DNA from: Bacillota bacterium
GTDB taxonomy: Bacteria > Bacillota_A > Clostridia > Lachnospirales > Lachnospiraceae
Assembly (NCBI GenBank): GCA_023443625.1
Contig: JAEZTQ010000079.1
Location: forward strand, 1-64,000
Reading direction: 5' to 3'
DNA length: 64,000 nt
The translations under genes and the position numbers were made by a program. This document shows, in pieces, positions 54,724 to 64,000 of this stretch (within the stretch, counting starts at the first letter, position 1; each line of letters begins with the position of its first letter). Below the pieces are notes generated by a model, which did no database searches, was not told where the DNA came from, and worked only from the letters and a program-made list of their open reading frames with translations.

Positions 54724-56613
54724 TTAGAGTCTCATGGGTATTAAATCGATATAATCCTGTAAGGGAGCATCTCTTAGGAGACACTCTATGATTTGCCTTC
54801 CTAATGGATTTAATTCCTCTGTATTGAATTTAGAGGCTTCTCTCTTGAAGAAGTCCAGTAGTATTTCAGCACCTGCATCATAACCTTCTTTACCAACTTC
54901 TTGTTGTCTTTCTGGCTGTAAGAAAGCCTTTCTGATATATTGTCCATCGACTTTTAAGGAGTCCAAACCATATCCTAGGATTGTACAACGAGCTTCTTTC
55001 AAATGCTCTAATTTAAATTTAGCACTTCCTCGTTTTGCAATATATTCTCTAGCTACCCATTGAGGATTAAAGCTAACCTTGTAAGCACCTATATGTTGGT
55101 TAGGTATTAGGACATATCTGGTGCTAGGAGAGTGAATGATTTGATCCAATAATATGTTAGCCTGTTTTACCATTTTTCCTGTAGCGAAAGGCCAATAGGA
55201 ACCTACACCCTCACTAATCATGCCTTTGCCGCCTACAATACTTGGATTATTATATCCTCTTGGTGCAACCAGTCTCCAAAGCCATGCTAGAGCGGGAGGA
55301 AGAATATGCAACAAACCAAGAATACCATAGGAAGGATTTTCTTTAGTACAGGGTGGTGTTCTAACTCCAAAGCTTCTTATATCAACCTCAACTGGCTCGC
55401 TAACAATATCTGGAACAAGTCGTCTTGGAAGAATAGCTCTTGGGTTAGGGCAGGGGGTGCCATCTGAATCTAAGGTATGCTCCCATACCAAACAGGTAGC
55501 ATTAGGTACACCTTGAATATTAAAGAAAACTAAGGGTTCCTTAGGCTGGGTAAATATTTTCTCATATTGTGGAGAAGTACCATATTCCCTTATATGATCC
55601 AGTCTTAAAAACCAACCACTTTCAGCATCTTGTACAACGAGTTTTTTGTTTTCATTTTGCATAGCAGGATGGCATAGTGCCATATCATCCGTTACTGGAT
55701 GAAGTTCACAGGAGTCAGGAAGCTCCAGATAAAATTTCTCGCCAGTTTGAAGATTCTCACCTAATACTAGTCTGCCATCGGCTGCTCTATGTGCTGGTTC
55801 AATCATTTCACTTTTTCCACCGCCTGATGCACCTTCATGCATGATAACAATTTCATTATCATAAGGTGTTATTACCTTAACAGTAGAAGCATGTGCTGTT
55901 ACCCAACCTTCTAACTCACCAATATTGAGGAGGACACCATAAATTCCCTTTTTTGCACTTGGGCCTGGATAGAGATTGTAAGAGAATACTTCATGTACCT
56001 TCTCCAGCCTATTATGCACAACGATTTGATTACCGTCAAAATGCGTATGGCGGAAAGGTGGTGCAAGATATACAATTGCTTTTGGGCTAAAGTTGTCAGG
56101 TACATCATCTATGCTTAAAAAGCCTTGTAAATCAGCTAATCCACATGCAAAGAAAGCAGCATTAGCGGGTGCGATAAGCAATGCATCATATCCATATTCA
56201 ATTCCACCAGCCTTAAAAGGTAATACAATTAAGTCGTGCCTTTTTAACCATTCAAAGGTATCTACACGAAGGGGTTCAAAATCCTTATTATAAAGATCAT
56301 TAAATCTTGGCTTGTCCGTATCTAGTTGGTCACCAATGACAAGACTGTCCGGATCACGACGACGCATATAGTCTTCCGTATAGTTAACAGCTACTCCGTT
56401 CTTACAACGAGTAATAATTGCCTCAAGATAGGGGCCCTTTCCTGGTACATCATAAGACACTTCATAGCTGTTAACATCTTCATTACCAAAGCTTAACTCC
56501 AATAACTGAGTTCTGGATTTGGGAAAAATCAGTTTGTTACTACTTGTTAGTATATTTTTCACTTCATCTGACAAATCAAATTTTTTTAGGTATTCCCTAA
56601 CATTTGTCTCCAT
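54724..56613 (-). CDS. DUF4914 protein, PEPCK-like P-loop
   Basis: 629 residues from the ATG at 56613 (AAAGGAGAA site; the frame is open further upstream). The P-loop GASGGGKS (residues 261-268) follows HE, resembling the phosphoenolpyruvate carboxykinase fold, and KIFTQPKEPLVFFNIQGVP and GVRTPPCTKENPSYG are family-specific. I recognise it as DUF4914, a widely found but uncharacterised group. A kinase or carboxykinase-like activity is plausible but untested. Confidence 0.75.
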   Translation of the reverse strand: METNVREYLKKFDLSDEVKNILTSSNKLIFPKSRTQLLELSFGNEDVNSYEVSYDVPGKGPYLEAIITRCKNGVAVNYTEDYMRRRDPDSLVIGDQLDTDKPRFNDLYNKDFEPLRVDTFEWLKRHDLIVLPFKAGGIEYGYDALLIAPANAAFFACGLADLQGFLSIDDVPDNFSPKAIVYLAPPFRHTHFDGNQIVVHNRLEKVHEVFSYNLYPGPSAKKGIYGVLLNIGELEGWVTAHASTVKVITPYDNEIVIMHEGASGGGKSEMIEPAHRAADGRLVLGENLQTGEKFYLELPDSCELHPVTDDMALCHPAMQNENKKLVVQDAESGWFLRLDHIREYGTSPQYEKIFTQPKEPLVFFNIQGVPNATCLVWEHTLDSDGTPCPNPRAILPRRLVPDIVSEPVEVDIRSFGVRTPPCTKENPSYGILGLLHILPPALAWLWRLVAPRGYNNPSIVGGKGMISEGVGSYWPFATGKMVKQANILLDQIIHSPSTRYVLIPNQHIGAYKVSFNPQWVAREYIAKRGSAKFKLEHLKEARCTILGYGLDSLKVDGQYIRKAFLQPERQQEVGKEGYDAGAEILLDFFKREASKFNTEELNPLGRQIIECLLRDAPLQDYIDLIPMRL

Positions 56614-56720
56614 TAAAATTCTCCTTTTCTCTATAGTATTCAATTTTAAAAATAATTCATGCATGGTCCAATAACATCATGAATTTGGTATAAATGTATA
56701 AATTGCTTATAAAAATTAAA

Positions 56721-56759
56721 AAGCCGACACCCTGGGAGAGACTCCCAAGATATCGGCTT
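56721..56759 (-). terminator. Terminator of the MpsC-like gene
   Basis: On the minus strand AAGCCGATATCTTGGGAG pairs with CTCCCAGGGTGTCGGCTT, then a TTTAATTTTT tail. It separates the MpsC-like gene from the DUF4914 gene. Confidence 0.75.
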
Positions 56760-56818
56760 ACTTACAACTTAACTAGCTTACTATGCTGATTTGTGTTATT
56801 TTGCGTTGTCTTCCGAAA

Positions 56819-57181
56819 CTATTTAGTTAAAGTATCTTCAATATTTCTATCTACAGTTATAACGATAATCTTTTCGCCGGTTTTTGTACTAATGTCGGAG
56901 TGGGTGCTGATTATGGCTACATCGATGATGTCAGTAATTAATGTTTCCAAATATCCGCGCCCTCCTTCAAAAAGAGAAGATCGTACTTTCTTAAACAAAT
57001 CAATGCCTTGTTGATTATCAGTTAATTTTTGCTCAGAGGGACTTAACACACCAAGCAAGCGTATTACAATTATGTCATTTAAGACATAAGATTTAATTAA
57101 TTTAGGGCCTCGACCCATGTATTCTGATTCAAACTTACTGACCGCTTCGCTCAGCTTTGCCTCTAATTGACCTTTTGTCAT
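56819..57181 (-). CDS. DUF2294/MpsC-family protein
   Basis: 120 residues with a GAGGTG site. It shows the DUF2294 pattern EAVSKFESEYMGRGP, the LLGVLSPSEQKL strand and the STHSDISTKTGEKIIVITV end. MpsC from Staphylococcus is linked to a cation-translocating system, but many members stand alone, as here, between purE and a DUF4914 gene. Function cannot be assigned from this context. Confidence 0.8.
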   Translation of the reverse strand: MTKGQLEAKLSEAVSKFESEYMGRGPKLIKSYVLNDIIVIRLLGVLSPSEQKLTDNQQGIDLFKKVRSSLFEGGRGYLETLITDIIDVAIISTHSDISTKTGEKIIVITVDRNIEDTLTK

Positions 57182-57259
57182 TATATCACCTCAAAGTAGT
57201 CTTAATATATCGTATTTAAATAATTATGTCAACAAGAAGCTATTTATTTTATTAGATTT

Positions 57260-57754
57260 TTACCAAATTTCTGATTGTAGCTTGGTATCTTTTGCAATAA
57301 CTTCCTTTGCCATATCCTCTTTATGCCCAGTAATCCTTTGACTAATTGCCTCATCATATACACCAAGAATTTGCGCTGCTAGAATGGCAGCATTGTCGGC
57401 GCCGTCAATGGCAACAGTTGCTACTGGAATGCCCTTTGGCATCTGAACAGTGGAGAGGAGAGCATCCAACCCATCAAGCGTTGAAGATTTAATAGGAATA
57501 CCAATTACAGGTAAAGTGGTGTGAGCAGCGATAACTCCTGCAAGATGAGCGGCTTTACCAGCAGCACAGATAATTACACCAAAACCATTTGCTTTTGCAT
57601 TGGATGAAAAATCACAGGCCTGCTTAGGTGTACGATGTGCACTCATTACATGAACCTCGAATTCAATTTCAAAATCCTTCAAGGTTTGGATGGCACCCTT
57701 AAGAACAGGTAGATCGCTGTCACTGCCCATAATAATTGCAACTTTTTTACTCAT
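57260..57754 (-). CDS. purE: N5-carboxyaminoimidazole ribonucleotide mutase
   Basis: 164 residues with GGAGG before the ATG. Class I PurE motifs: IMGSDSDLPVL near the N-terminus, VMSAHRTPKQ with the catalytic His, and the AAGKAAHLAGVIAAHT loop. It converts N5-CAIR to CAIR in purine synthesis. No other pur gene is in the window, so it is transcribed alone or with the MpsC-like gene. Confidence 0.95.
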   Translation of the reverse strand: MSKKVAIIMGSDSDLPVLKGAIQTLKDFEIEFEVHVMSAHRTPKQACDFSSNAKANGFGVIICAAGKAAHLAGVIAAHTTLPVIGIPIKSSTLDGLDALLSTVQMPKGIPVATVAIDGADNAAILAAQILGVYDEAISQRITGHKEDMAKEVIAKDTKLQSEIW

Positions 57755-57858
57755 ATTTCCTCCATTCAGCCGTCAAGACGGCAATAAATTTTATATCCTT
57801 ATATTTTTGCATTAAATTCCTAGTAATAATAACAAAACAAATAAGTATTTATAAAAAT

Positions 57859-57996
57859 ACCGATACCTTACATCGCTTACAAGATATCGGTTTATGTACA
57901 AAAAATTCCTTTTGAGGAAACTGCATTCATACTTTTGGTGGAGTCGTCCACGAGGATTATGGGCATTATTTTAACTGATTTAAAATGTGGTGTCAA
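57859..57996 (-). promoter_or_regulatory. purE promoter and attenuator-like leader
   Basis: On the minus strand TTGACA (57991-57996) and TAAAAT (57968-57973) are 17 bases apart. The leader ends in an intrinsic terminator before purE: ACCGATATCTT with AAGGTATCGGT (57859-57869 with 57881-57891), then ATTTTTAT. A terminator ahead of the gene suggests attenuation; no known riboswitch is recognised in the first 70 bases. The rest of 57755-58263 is AT-rich with no gene. Confidence 0.6.
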
Positions 57997-58263
57997 TCAA
58001 AAAAATTCACGAAATAGATTGCAAACTTTTGCATTTATATAGCAATATGTATAATAATGGAACATTTTTAAGTGTATTATAAATTTTGTGTAAAATGAGT
58101 ATTATTCTAAAGAATAAATAATTCGCAATATAGTAATTAATGGGAATAGGATTAATATAATTTGATATATAATTATACATAAGTTGTAATAAAAATTCAC
58201 CTTGTAATGATCCTATGCCAAAATTACATCCACAATTATTAGAATCAATATCCAAAATAATAC

Positions 58264-58293
58264 TTGACAAAGATATTTGTCCCTTGGTATAAT
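58264..58293 (+). promoter_or_regulatory. Promoter of the trp operon
   Basis: TTGACA (58264-58269) and TATAAT (58288-58293) with an 18-base spacer, immediately before the T-box leader. Confidence 0.8.
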
Positions 58294-58311
58294 TCGACTA
58301 AATAATTAAAC

Positions 58312-58577
58312 CGTTGAGCAAGAGAAGTAAGATTGACTGATTGTATACAGAGAGCCGCTATTGGTGGGAATGCGGTTACAAAGGTGATTCTGAATGGACT
58401 TGTGAGGGAAGCCCGAAAACTATTAGAGAGTAGGCGCTTACGGGAACCCTGTCCGTTATCAGTAGGGTGCATATGATGGTATGCAAAAAGAGAGGATGTA
58501 TTATACATCAAACCGGGTGGTACCGCAGAAGCATAAGCTTTTGTCCCTGTAAATTACAGGGATAAAAGCTTTTTTTA
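58312..58577 (+). promoter_or_regulatory. Trp T-box riboswitch with terminator
   Basis: The specifier region reads GAATGGACTTGTGAGG, with UGG (58395-58397) for tryptophan. The T-box core TGGTACCGC is at 58518-58526, followed by a terminator: 58535-58550 paired with 58556-58571 (one G-T), then a T run to 58577. Uncharged tRNA-Trp would favour antitermination into trpE. Confidence 0.92.
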
Positions 58578-58644
58578 TTATAAAAAATTAAAAAATAAAA
58601 TGAAAGGAATTTTTCATCCATCAATGAAAAGAGAAGGTAATGAT

Positions 58645-60102
58645 ATGATAACACCAAGTAGCACTGAAATCGAAGCTTTGGCGAAAGAGTACAGTATGAT
58701 ACCTATCTGTAAGGAAATCTATGCAGATATTATTACTCCAATTACACTACTACGTAAAATATCAGAAATAAGCCAAAGATATTATCTTTTGGAAAGCGTT
58801 GAAGGGGGTGAAAAATGGGCTAGATATTCCTTTCTAGGTTTTAACCCAATTGTACATGTAACCTGCAAAGATAAAGTGGTTACTATGGAAGATGGAGAGA
58901 CATATAAAATCCATACAGATCGGCCCTTTGATGAACTCAGGAAACTTTTAGAAAAATATAAGGCTCCTAAGATATCTGGAATGCCTCCCTTTACCGGTGG
59001 ACTCGTTGGTTATTTTACATATGAGATGATTGGATATGCTGAACCCGTACTTCAATTAAAAAGCAGTGAGTTTAATGATTTTGATTTAATGCTTTTTGAT
59101 AAAGTTATTGCTTATGATCACTTAAAGCAGAAAATCTCCATTGTGGTAAATATGAAGACGGATAAAGTCCTTGAAAATTACGGTAAAGCAATGTCCGATT
59201 TAGAAAATCTAAGCTGCTTTATTACAGAGATCCTACCTTTTACCAAACAAAAGATTATAAGCAAGCCCTCCTTTCACTGTAATGTAACAAAAGAAGAGTT
59301 CTGTCAAATGGTAGAAAAGACGAAGAAGTACATTGTTAATGGAGATATATTTCAAGCTGTAATCTCAAGGCGATTTACTACAGATTATAAGGATAGTCTC
59401 CTAAATGCCTACCGGGTTCTCAGAACAACAAACCCCTCACCTTATATGGTGTATATGCAAAATGATGATGTCTCGCTAATCAGTACTTCCCCAGAGACAC
59501 TCATTCGACTTAAAGATAAAAAGCTTATAACTTTCCCAATTGCAGGGTCCAGACCAAGAGGTAAGGATGAAAATGAGGATATGGCCTTAGAAATGGAGTT
59601 ACTAGCTGATGAGAAGGAACTTTCTGAGCATAATATGTTAGTTGATCTAGGAAGAAATGATCTGGGTAAGGTATCAGAGTATGCAGGTGTTCGTCTTAAG
59701 GACTATATGAAAATACAACGTTATTCTAGAATTATGCATATAACCTCTGAGGTAGAAGGAGATATCAGAAAGGATAAGGATGCCTTAGATGCAATCGAAG
59801 CAATTCTTCCTGCAGGAACTCTATCTGGAGCACCAAAGATAAGAGCCTGTGAGATTATTGAAGAACAGGAGAAAGAACCTCGGGGAATCTATGGAGGAGC
59901 AATCGGATACATTGACTTTACCGGTAATATGGATACCTGCATTGCAATTCGTATGGCAGTGAAGAAGAATGACAAGGTATATGTTCAAGCAGGAGCAGGA
60001 ATAGTAGCAGATAGTGTTCCAGAGAAAGAATACGAGGAAACAGAAAATAAAGCAAAGGCAGTAATGGAAGCTATCCTAAAGGCAAGTGAGGTGAATGAAT
60101 AA
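58645..60102 (+). CDS. trpE: Anthranilate synthase component I
   Basis: 485 residues from ATG 58645 (GAAGG 8 bases before; the frame opens at 58600 without a proper site). The chorismate-binding domain shows [46 protein letters not shown] and [14 protein letters not shown]. It makes anthranilate from chorismate with ammonia supplied by TrpG. It is the first gene after the Trp T-box and abuts trpG. Confidence 0.96.
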   Translation: MITPSSTEIEALAKEYSMIPICKEIYADIITPITLLRKISEISQRYYLLESVEGGEKWARYSFLGFNPIVHVTCKDKVVTMEDGETYKIHTDRPFDELRKLLEKYKAPKISGMPPFTGGLVGYFTYEMIGYAEPVLQLKSSEFNDFDLMLFDKVIAYDHLKQKISIVVNMKTDKVLENYGKAMSDLENLSCFITEILPFTKQKIISKPSFHCNVTKEEFCQMVEKTKKYIVNGDIFQAVISRRFTTDYKDSLLNAYRVLRTTNPSPYMVYMQNDDVSLISTSPETLIRLKDKKLITFPIAGSRPRGKDENEDMALEMELLADEKELSEHNMLVDLGRNDLGKVSEYAGVRLKDYMKIQRYSRIMHITSEVEGDIRKDKDALDAIEAILPAGTLSGAPKIRACEIIEEQEKEPRGIYGGAIGYIDFTGNMDTCIAIRMAVKKNDKVYVQAGAGIVADSVPEKEYEETENKAKAVMEAILKASEVNE

Positions 60103-60674
60103 TGATATTACTCATTGATAATTACGACAGTTTTTCCTATAACTTAGTTCAATTAGCAGGTAGCATTAATTCCAATATCAGAGTAATCCGTAATGATGAA
60201 TTAACCGTTGAGGAGATAAGAGCATTAAAGCCTTCCCACATTATTCTATCTCCTGGACCAGGGTACCCAAAGGATGCAGGAGTATGTGAGCAGGTGGTAA
60301 AAGAGCTTAAGAAGGAAGTGCCAATTCTTGGTGTTTGCCTAGGCCATCAAGGCATTTGTGAAGTCTTTGGTGCTACCATCACTTTAGCGAAAAAGCTTAT
60401 GCATGGTAAGCAAAGTGATATTATGGTTGATACAAAAAGCAGGATATTTACTGGCTTACCTTCCAGGATTAAAGCGGCCAGATACCATTCCTTAATAGCA
60501 AAAAAGGAGACTCTGAATGAAGAACTAGAAGTAATTGCAGAAGATGACCAGGGAGAGATTATGGCAATTCAGCATAGAGACTATCCCTTATACGGGCTAC
60601 AATTTCATCCGGAATCAATTCTTACACCCTTAGGGGATGTGATTATGAGAAATTTTATAAGTATTAGAGTATAG
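60102..60674 (+). CDS. trpG: Anthranilate synthase component II (glutaminase)
   Basis: 190 residues, starting on the last base of the trpE stop. Class I amidotransferase with LLIDNYDSFSYNL, the Cys79 nucleophile in GVCLGHQGI and His-Pro-Glu in QFHPESILTP. In some clostridia the same protein serves folate synthesis (PabA), since one gene may do both. Confidence 0.95.
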   Translation: MILLIDNYDSFSYNLVQLAGSINSNIRVIRNDELTVEEIRALKPSHIILSPGPGYPKDAGVCEQVVKELKKEVPILGVCLGHQGICEVFGATITLAKKLMHGKQSDIMVDTKSRIFTGLPSRIKAARYHSLIAKKETLNEELEVIAEDDQGEIMAIQHRDYPLYGLQFHPESILTPLGDVIMRNFISIRV

Positions 60675-60738
60675 GAATTTATCCAATAAAGATATATAGC
60701 AATCAGCCACAAGCAAAGTGGCAGAATGGAGGACGATT

Positions 60739-61746
60739 ATGATACAACAGGCAATCCGTAATGTATTGAATAAAGAAGATCTAACCTTGGAAATGACCAA
60801 GGAGGTAATGGATGAGATTATGAGTGGTAATGCAACAAATGCGCAAATTGCAGCCTTTATTATGGGAATTCGAATGAAGGGAGAAACAATTGATGAGATA
60901 ACCGCTTGTGCCATGAGTATGCGAAATATCGGTCTGAAGCTCAAATATGAGGGAGATGTACTTGATATCGTAGGTACTGGTGGAGATGAAGCCTTTACCT
61001 TTAATATATCAACAGTATCCTCCTTTGTAATCTCTGCAGCCGGTATACCCGTAGCAAAGCATGGAAATAGAAGTGTATCCAGTAAATGCGGAAGTGCTGA
61101 TGTCCTTGAGGCTTTGGGAGTTAAAATAGATATTCCTATAGAAAGAAGTGAAGAGATTTTAAAAGAAATAGGAATCTGCTTCTTATTTGCACCAGTATAT
61201 CATTCTTCCATGAGGTATGCTGCTCCTGTTAGAAAAGAATTGGGAGTAAGAACCATATTTAATATACTTGGACCCTTAGTAAATCCTGCAAATGCAAAGC
61301 TGCAGCTACTTGGTGTTTATGATAGTGCCTTAGTAGAACCCATGGCAAAGGTTTTATTAAATCTCGGGGTTAAGCGTGCCATGGTGGTATATGGTCAAGA
61401 TGGCTTAGACGAAGTATCCTTAACTACAAAAACAACAGTTTGTGAAGTGAAGGATGGTAAATTATTTAATTACATCATAGATCCAATGGAGTTGGGCTTT
61501 GATTATTGTAAGCCCGAGGATTTGACGGGAGATAACCCTCAGATCAATGCTGACATAGCCTTAAGAATCTTAAAGGGTGAAAGAGGACCTAAGAGAGATG
61601 TGGTGGTATTAAATTCAGCAATATGTCTGTATTTATCCCATAATGATTTGACTTTAAAGGAATGTGTTAAGCTGGCTGCTGATACCCTTGATAGTGGAAA
61701 GGCTTTAGCACGGTTAAACAAATTCATAGAGCTGTCTAATAAGTAA
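60739..61746 (+). CDS. trpD: Anthranilate phosphoribosyltransferase
   Basis: 335 residues from ATG 60739 (GGAGGA site; a GTG at 60718 is unlikely). The PRPP-binding DIVGTGGDEAFTFNIST, KHGNRSVSSKCGSADVLEALG and VLNILGPLVNPA-like segments are typical. It joins anthranilate with PRPP. Confidence 0.96.
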   Translation: MIQQAIRNVLNKEDLTLEMTKEVMDEIMSGNATNAQIAAFIMGIRMKGETIDEITACAMSMRNIGLKLKYEGDVLDIVGTGGDEAFTFNISTVSSFVISAAGIPVAKHGNRSVSSKCGSADVLEALGVKIDIPIERSEEILKEIGICFLFAPVYHSSMRYAAPVRKELGVRTIFNILGPLVNPANAKLQLLGVYDSALVEPMAKVLLNLGVKRAMVVYGQDGLDEVSLTTKTTVCEVKDGKLFNYIIDPMELGFDYCKPEDLTGDNPQINADIALRILKGERGPKRDVVVLNSAICLYLSHNDLTLKECVKLAADTLDSGKALARLNKFIELSNK

Positions 61747-61783
61747 ATCAAGATGAACCTGGGATAAGGAAAGGAGGAAACTT

Positions 61784-62599
61784 ATGATACTTAATACCAT
61801 TGCGGCTTCCACCAGAATTAGGGTGGAGAAAGCAAAAGAGGAACTTCCCCTAGATAAACTTAAAGAGATTGTTTATTCTAGAGTGGGGGTAAGAAGCTTT
61901 AATAATCGCAATGCCTTTGCCTTCGAAAGAGCACTGATAAAGAATGGCCAAAAAAGCCATGAACTGCCCATTTCCTTTATTTGTGAGGTAAAGAAGGCAT
62001 CTCCCTCCAAAGGGATTATTGCAGAGGATTTTCCCTATGTAGAAATTGCTAAAGAATATGAAAAAGCCGGAGCAGAAGCAATCTCTGTATTAACAGAGCC
62101 GGAGTTTTTTAAAGGATCCGATATTTACTTAACTGAGATTTCAAAAGAGGTACAAATCCCTGTATTACGTAAGGATTTTACTATAGATGAATATCAGATA
62201 TATGAAGCTAAGGTAATTGGAGCAGATGCAGTCTTATTAATCTGTTCCTTACTAGATACCCAGACCTTGAAAGGGTATATAAAGCTTTGCAATGAACTGG
62301 GTTTATCGGCACTGGTTGAGGCACATACAGAGGCGGAAGTATACTCTGCAATTCTTGCTGGAGCAAGAGTTGTAGGAGTGAATAACCGGAATTTACAAAC
62401 ATTTGAAGTAGATATTAATCATAGTGTACGACTACGCAGCTTAGTCCCCAAGGACATTATTTTTGTAGCGGAAAGCGGTATTAAGACGGCAAAAGATATG
62501 GAGATTCTAAGAGAGGCAGATGTTAATGCCGTATTGATTGGAGAGACCTTAATGAGGAGTGAAAATAAAAATAATGAGCTGAAGGCTTTGAGGGGTTAG
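61784..62599 (+). CDS. trpC: Indole-3-glycerol-phosphate synthase
   Basis: 271 residues, AAGGAGGAAA site. Family motifs: FICEVKKASPSKGII, AISVLTEPEFFKGS, PVLRKDFTIDEYQIYEA and VVGVNNRNLQTFEVD. It closes the indole ring. Follows trpD by 37 bases. Confidence 0.96.
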   Translation: MILNTIAASTRIRVEKAKEELPLDKLKEIVYSRVGVRSFNNRNAFAFERALIKNGQKSHELPISFICEVKKASPSKGIIAEDFPYVEIAKEYEKAGAEAISVLTEPEFFKGSDIYLTEISKEVQIPVLRKDFTIDEYQIYEAKVIGADAVLLICSLLDTQTLKGYIKLCNELGLSALVEAHTEAEVYSAILAGARVVGVNNRNLQTFEVDINHSVRLRSLVPKDIIFVAESGIKTAKDMEILREADVNAVLIGETLMRSENKNNELKALRG

Positions 62600-62653
62600 C
62601 ATATATATTTCAGACACCCCATATGCAATACTTTGGCAGAGAAGAGGATGCTA

Positions 62654-63268
62654 ATGACGAAAATTAAAATCTGCGGTCTATCCAGAGTGGAAGATATCAG
62701 CTTAGTTAATGAGGCTCTCCCAGATTATATAGGATTTGTTTTTGCCAAAAGTAAGAGGCAGGTAGGAGAGGCTTTGGCAGAAGAGCTAAAATCAAAATTA
62801 AGCCCAAGTATCTTGTCTGTTGGCGTATTTGTTAATGAGGCTAGGGATAAGATTATCAGACTTTGTAAGAAAAATATCATTGATCTAGTTCAACTTCATG
62901 GAGATGAGGATAATGAATATATCAACCTACTGAAAGCAAATATAGCACAACCCATTATCAAGGCAGTAAGGGTAAGTATAGAAGAAGATATTAAAGGGGC
63001 AGAAGAGTATAATTGTGATTATCTCCTTCTTGACACTTATAAGGAGGGCCTCTATGGTGGTAGCGGTCATGCCTTTGATTGGAATTTGATTTCTGGTATC
63101 ACCAAACCCTTTTTCCTTGCGGGTGGAGTAAATACAGAAAATGTTCTTAGGGCAATTGAAATAGTAAAACCCTATGGGGTGGATGTCAGTAGTGGCGTGG
63201 AAACTGAGGGAATGAAAGATAGAGAGAAAATAATCGATATAATTACGAAAGTCAGGAGCGTGAGATAA
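62654..63268 (+). CDS. trpF: Phosphoribosylanthranilate isomerase
   Basis: 204 residues from ATG 62654 (GAGG before; an upstream TTG frame is not used). Motifs: KICGLSRVEDI (catalytic Cys), DYIGFVFAKSKRQV, LVQLHGDED and the LDTYKEGLYGGSGHAFDW loop, with GVDVSSGVETEGMKD. Order trpC-F-B is standard. Its stop adjoins trpB. Confidence 0.96.
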   Translation: MTKIKICGLSRVEDISLVNEALPDYIGFVFAKSKRQVGEALAEELKSKLSPSILSVGVFVNEARDKIIRLCKKNIIDLVQLHGDEDNEYINLLKANIAQPIIKAVRVSIEEDIKGAEEYNCDYLLLDTYKEGLYGGSGHAFDWNLISGITKPFFLAGGVNTENVLRAIEIVKPYGVDVSSGVETEGMKDREKIIDIITKVRSVR

Positions 63269-64000
63269 ATGTCAAAAGGAAGATTTGGTGTACACGGGGG
63301 ACAATATATTCCGGAGACCCTAATGAATGCGGTTAATGAATTAGAAACTGCCTATAATCACTATAAGAAGGATGAGGCTTTTAATAAAGAATTAGAGGAT
63401 TTATTAAATAATTATGCAGGAAGACCATCCCTCTTATATTATGCGGATAAGATGACAAAGGATCTGGGTGGGGCTAAAATTTATATAAAAAGAGAAGATC
63501 TAAATCACACGGGTTCTCACAAGATTAATAATGTTCTCGGCCAGGTTCTTCTTGCAAAGAAAATGGGTAAGAAAAGAGTAATTGCAGAGACAGGAGCAGG
63601 ACAGCATGGTGTTGCTACTGCTACAGCAGCAGCATTAATGGGAATGGAATGTGAGATATATATGGGTAAGGAGGATACAATACGCCAGGCTCTTAATGTA
63701 TTTCGTATGGAGCTTCTTGGTGCCAAGGTACATGCTGTAACCTCTGGAACCCAGACCCTAAAGGATGCGGTAAATGAAACCATGCGGGAATGGACCAATA
63801 GAGTGGAGGATACTCATTATGTACTTGGATCTGTAATGGGCCCTCATCCTTTTCCCACAATTGTTAGAGATTTTCAAAGTGTAATAGGTAAAGAGGTTAA
63901 AAAGCAAATCATAGAGAAGGAAGGAAAGCTTCCGGATGTGGTTCTTGCTTGTGTGGGTGGTGGCAGTAATGCCATAGGAATTTTCTATGATTTTATTCCT
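63269..64000 (+). CDS. trpB: Tryptophan synthase beta subunit, 3' end cut by window
   Basis: ATG 63269 directly follows the trpF stop; 244 residues are visible before the window ends. PLP-binding Lys85 lies in [13 protein letters not shown], with [15 protein letters not shown] at the start, [19 protein letters not shown], and the phosphate loop VGGGSNAIG near the end. It condenses indole with serine. trpA is expected beyond the edge. Confidence 0.96.
   Translation, partial: MSKGRFGVHGGQYIPETLMNAVNELETAYNHYKKDEAFNKELEDLLNNYAGRPSLLYYADKMTKDLGGAKIYIKREDLNHTGSHKINNVLGQVLLAKKMGKKRVIAETGAGQHGVATATAAALMGMECEIYMGKEDTIRQALNVFRMELLGAKVHAVTSGTQTLKDAVNETMREWTNRVEDTHYVLGSVMGPHPFPTIVRDFQSVIGKEVKKQIIEKEGKLPDVVLACVGGGSNAIGIFYDFIP

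Noticed and set aside
57892..57966. 25-codon leader peptide for purE ending just before the terminator
   Set aside because: Its ATG lies upstream of the start point expected from the promoter at 57968-57996, and it has no ribosome site or regulatory codon run.
57755..57966. Purine riboswitch in the purE leader
   Set aside because: The conserved TTTCTACC and paired loops of that class are absent.
1..64000. tRNA or rRNA genes
   Set aside because: No cloverleaf-like TTCGAATC element with matching acceptor arms and no rRNA sequence were noticed by eye.

Overview
The window looks like chromosomal DNA of a spore-forming, AT-rich Firmicute of the Clostridia, most likely a plant-polysaccharide-using member of the Lachnospiraceae (inference). 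The basis is low GC, strong AGGAGG-type ribosome sites, two T-box leaders, a non-AsnRS route to Asn-tRNA (aspS-gatCAB), a putative exosporium-type protein, GH31 and GH51 hemicellulases, and corrinoid methanol methyltransferase genes as found in acetogenic clostridia. No tRNA, rRNA, CRISPR array, prophage or intact insertion sequence was seen.

Layout. 1-3047: end of a GH19-like lysozyme/chitinase gene, two related lipoprotein genes (the first frameshifted) and a decayed coding stretch. 3338-8890: promoter, T-box with a candidate Asn specifier, aspS, gatC, gatA, gatB, and a long terminator hairpin. 9188-15433: a secreted GH18-plus-LRR protein, an L,D-transpeptidase, bioY behind a BirA-type operator, and a XRE-cupin regulator divergent from azlCD. 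15584-25016: spore-surface-like protein, mtaC-mtaB, a CobW-type GTPase, a PocR/AraC regulator, a chemoreceptor, an atypical KAS III-like protein and a lytic transglycosylase. 25356-31234: SIMPL protein, XRE membrane regulator, uvsE, zincin, sugar kinase, HAD phosphatase and a small membrane protein. 31412-38529: YgjP-like protease, pdxR divergent from pdxST, an O-antigen-ligase-like protein, a DUF2892 protein and a tocopherol-cyclase-like protein. 38588-48766: zinc-ribbon protein, GH31 alpha-xylosidase, an ECF sigma/anti-sigma pair, ArsR regulator, araM and abfA. 48872-54378: an apparently orphaned manganese riboswitch, a MacB/FtsX-type exporter, a heptanucleotide array and a secreted HtrA-like protease with Ig-like domains. 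54724-57754: DUF4914, MpsC-like (DUF2294) and purE genes on the minus strand. 58264-64000: Trp T-box and trpE-G-D-C-F-B, cut by the window edge.

How the genes work together. Two translation or amino-acid operons are read through tRNA-sensing leaders. The mtaCB group codes for methyl transfer from methanol to a corrinoid protein, with a plausible metallochaperone, a PocR-type regulator and a chemoreceptor beside it. GH31, AraM and GH51 form a hemicellulose/arabinose area with its own ArsR regulator. pdxRST makes and controls pyridoxal phosphate.

Non-coding structure is rich: a 92-94 bp hairpin repeat (three tandem copies plus one distant inverted copy), a second dispersed repeat built around a GTGTCAGC hairpin (three copies), a relic copy of the abfA promoter and start, a 165-bp inverted-repeat element, and a 15-unit heptamer array. 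The strongest leads for something undescribed are the 94-bp repeat family, the manganese riboswitch with no manganese gene behind it, and the KAS III-like protein that has lost the His/Asn pair. Gene calls come from reading translated frames and motifs by eye; no database search was possible.
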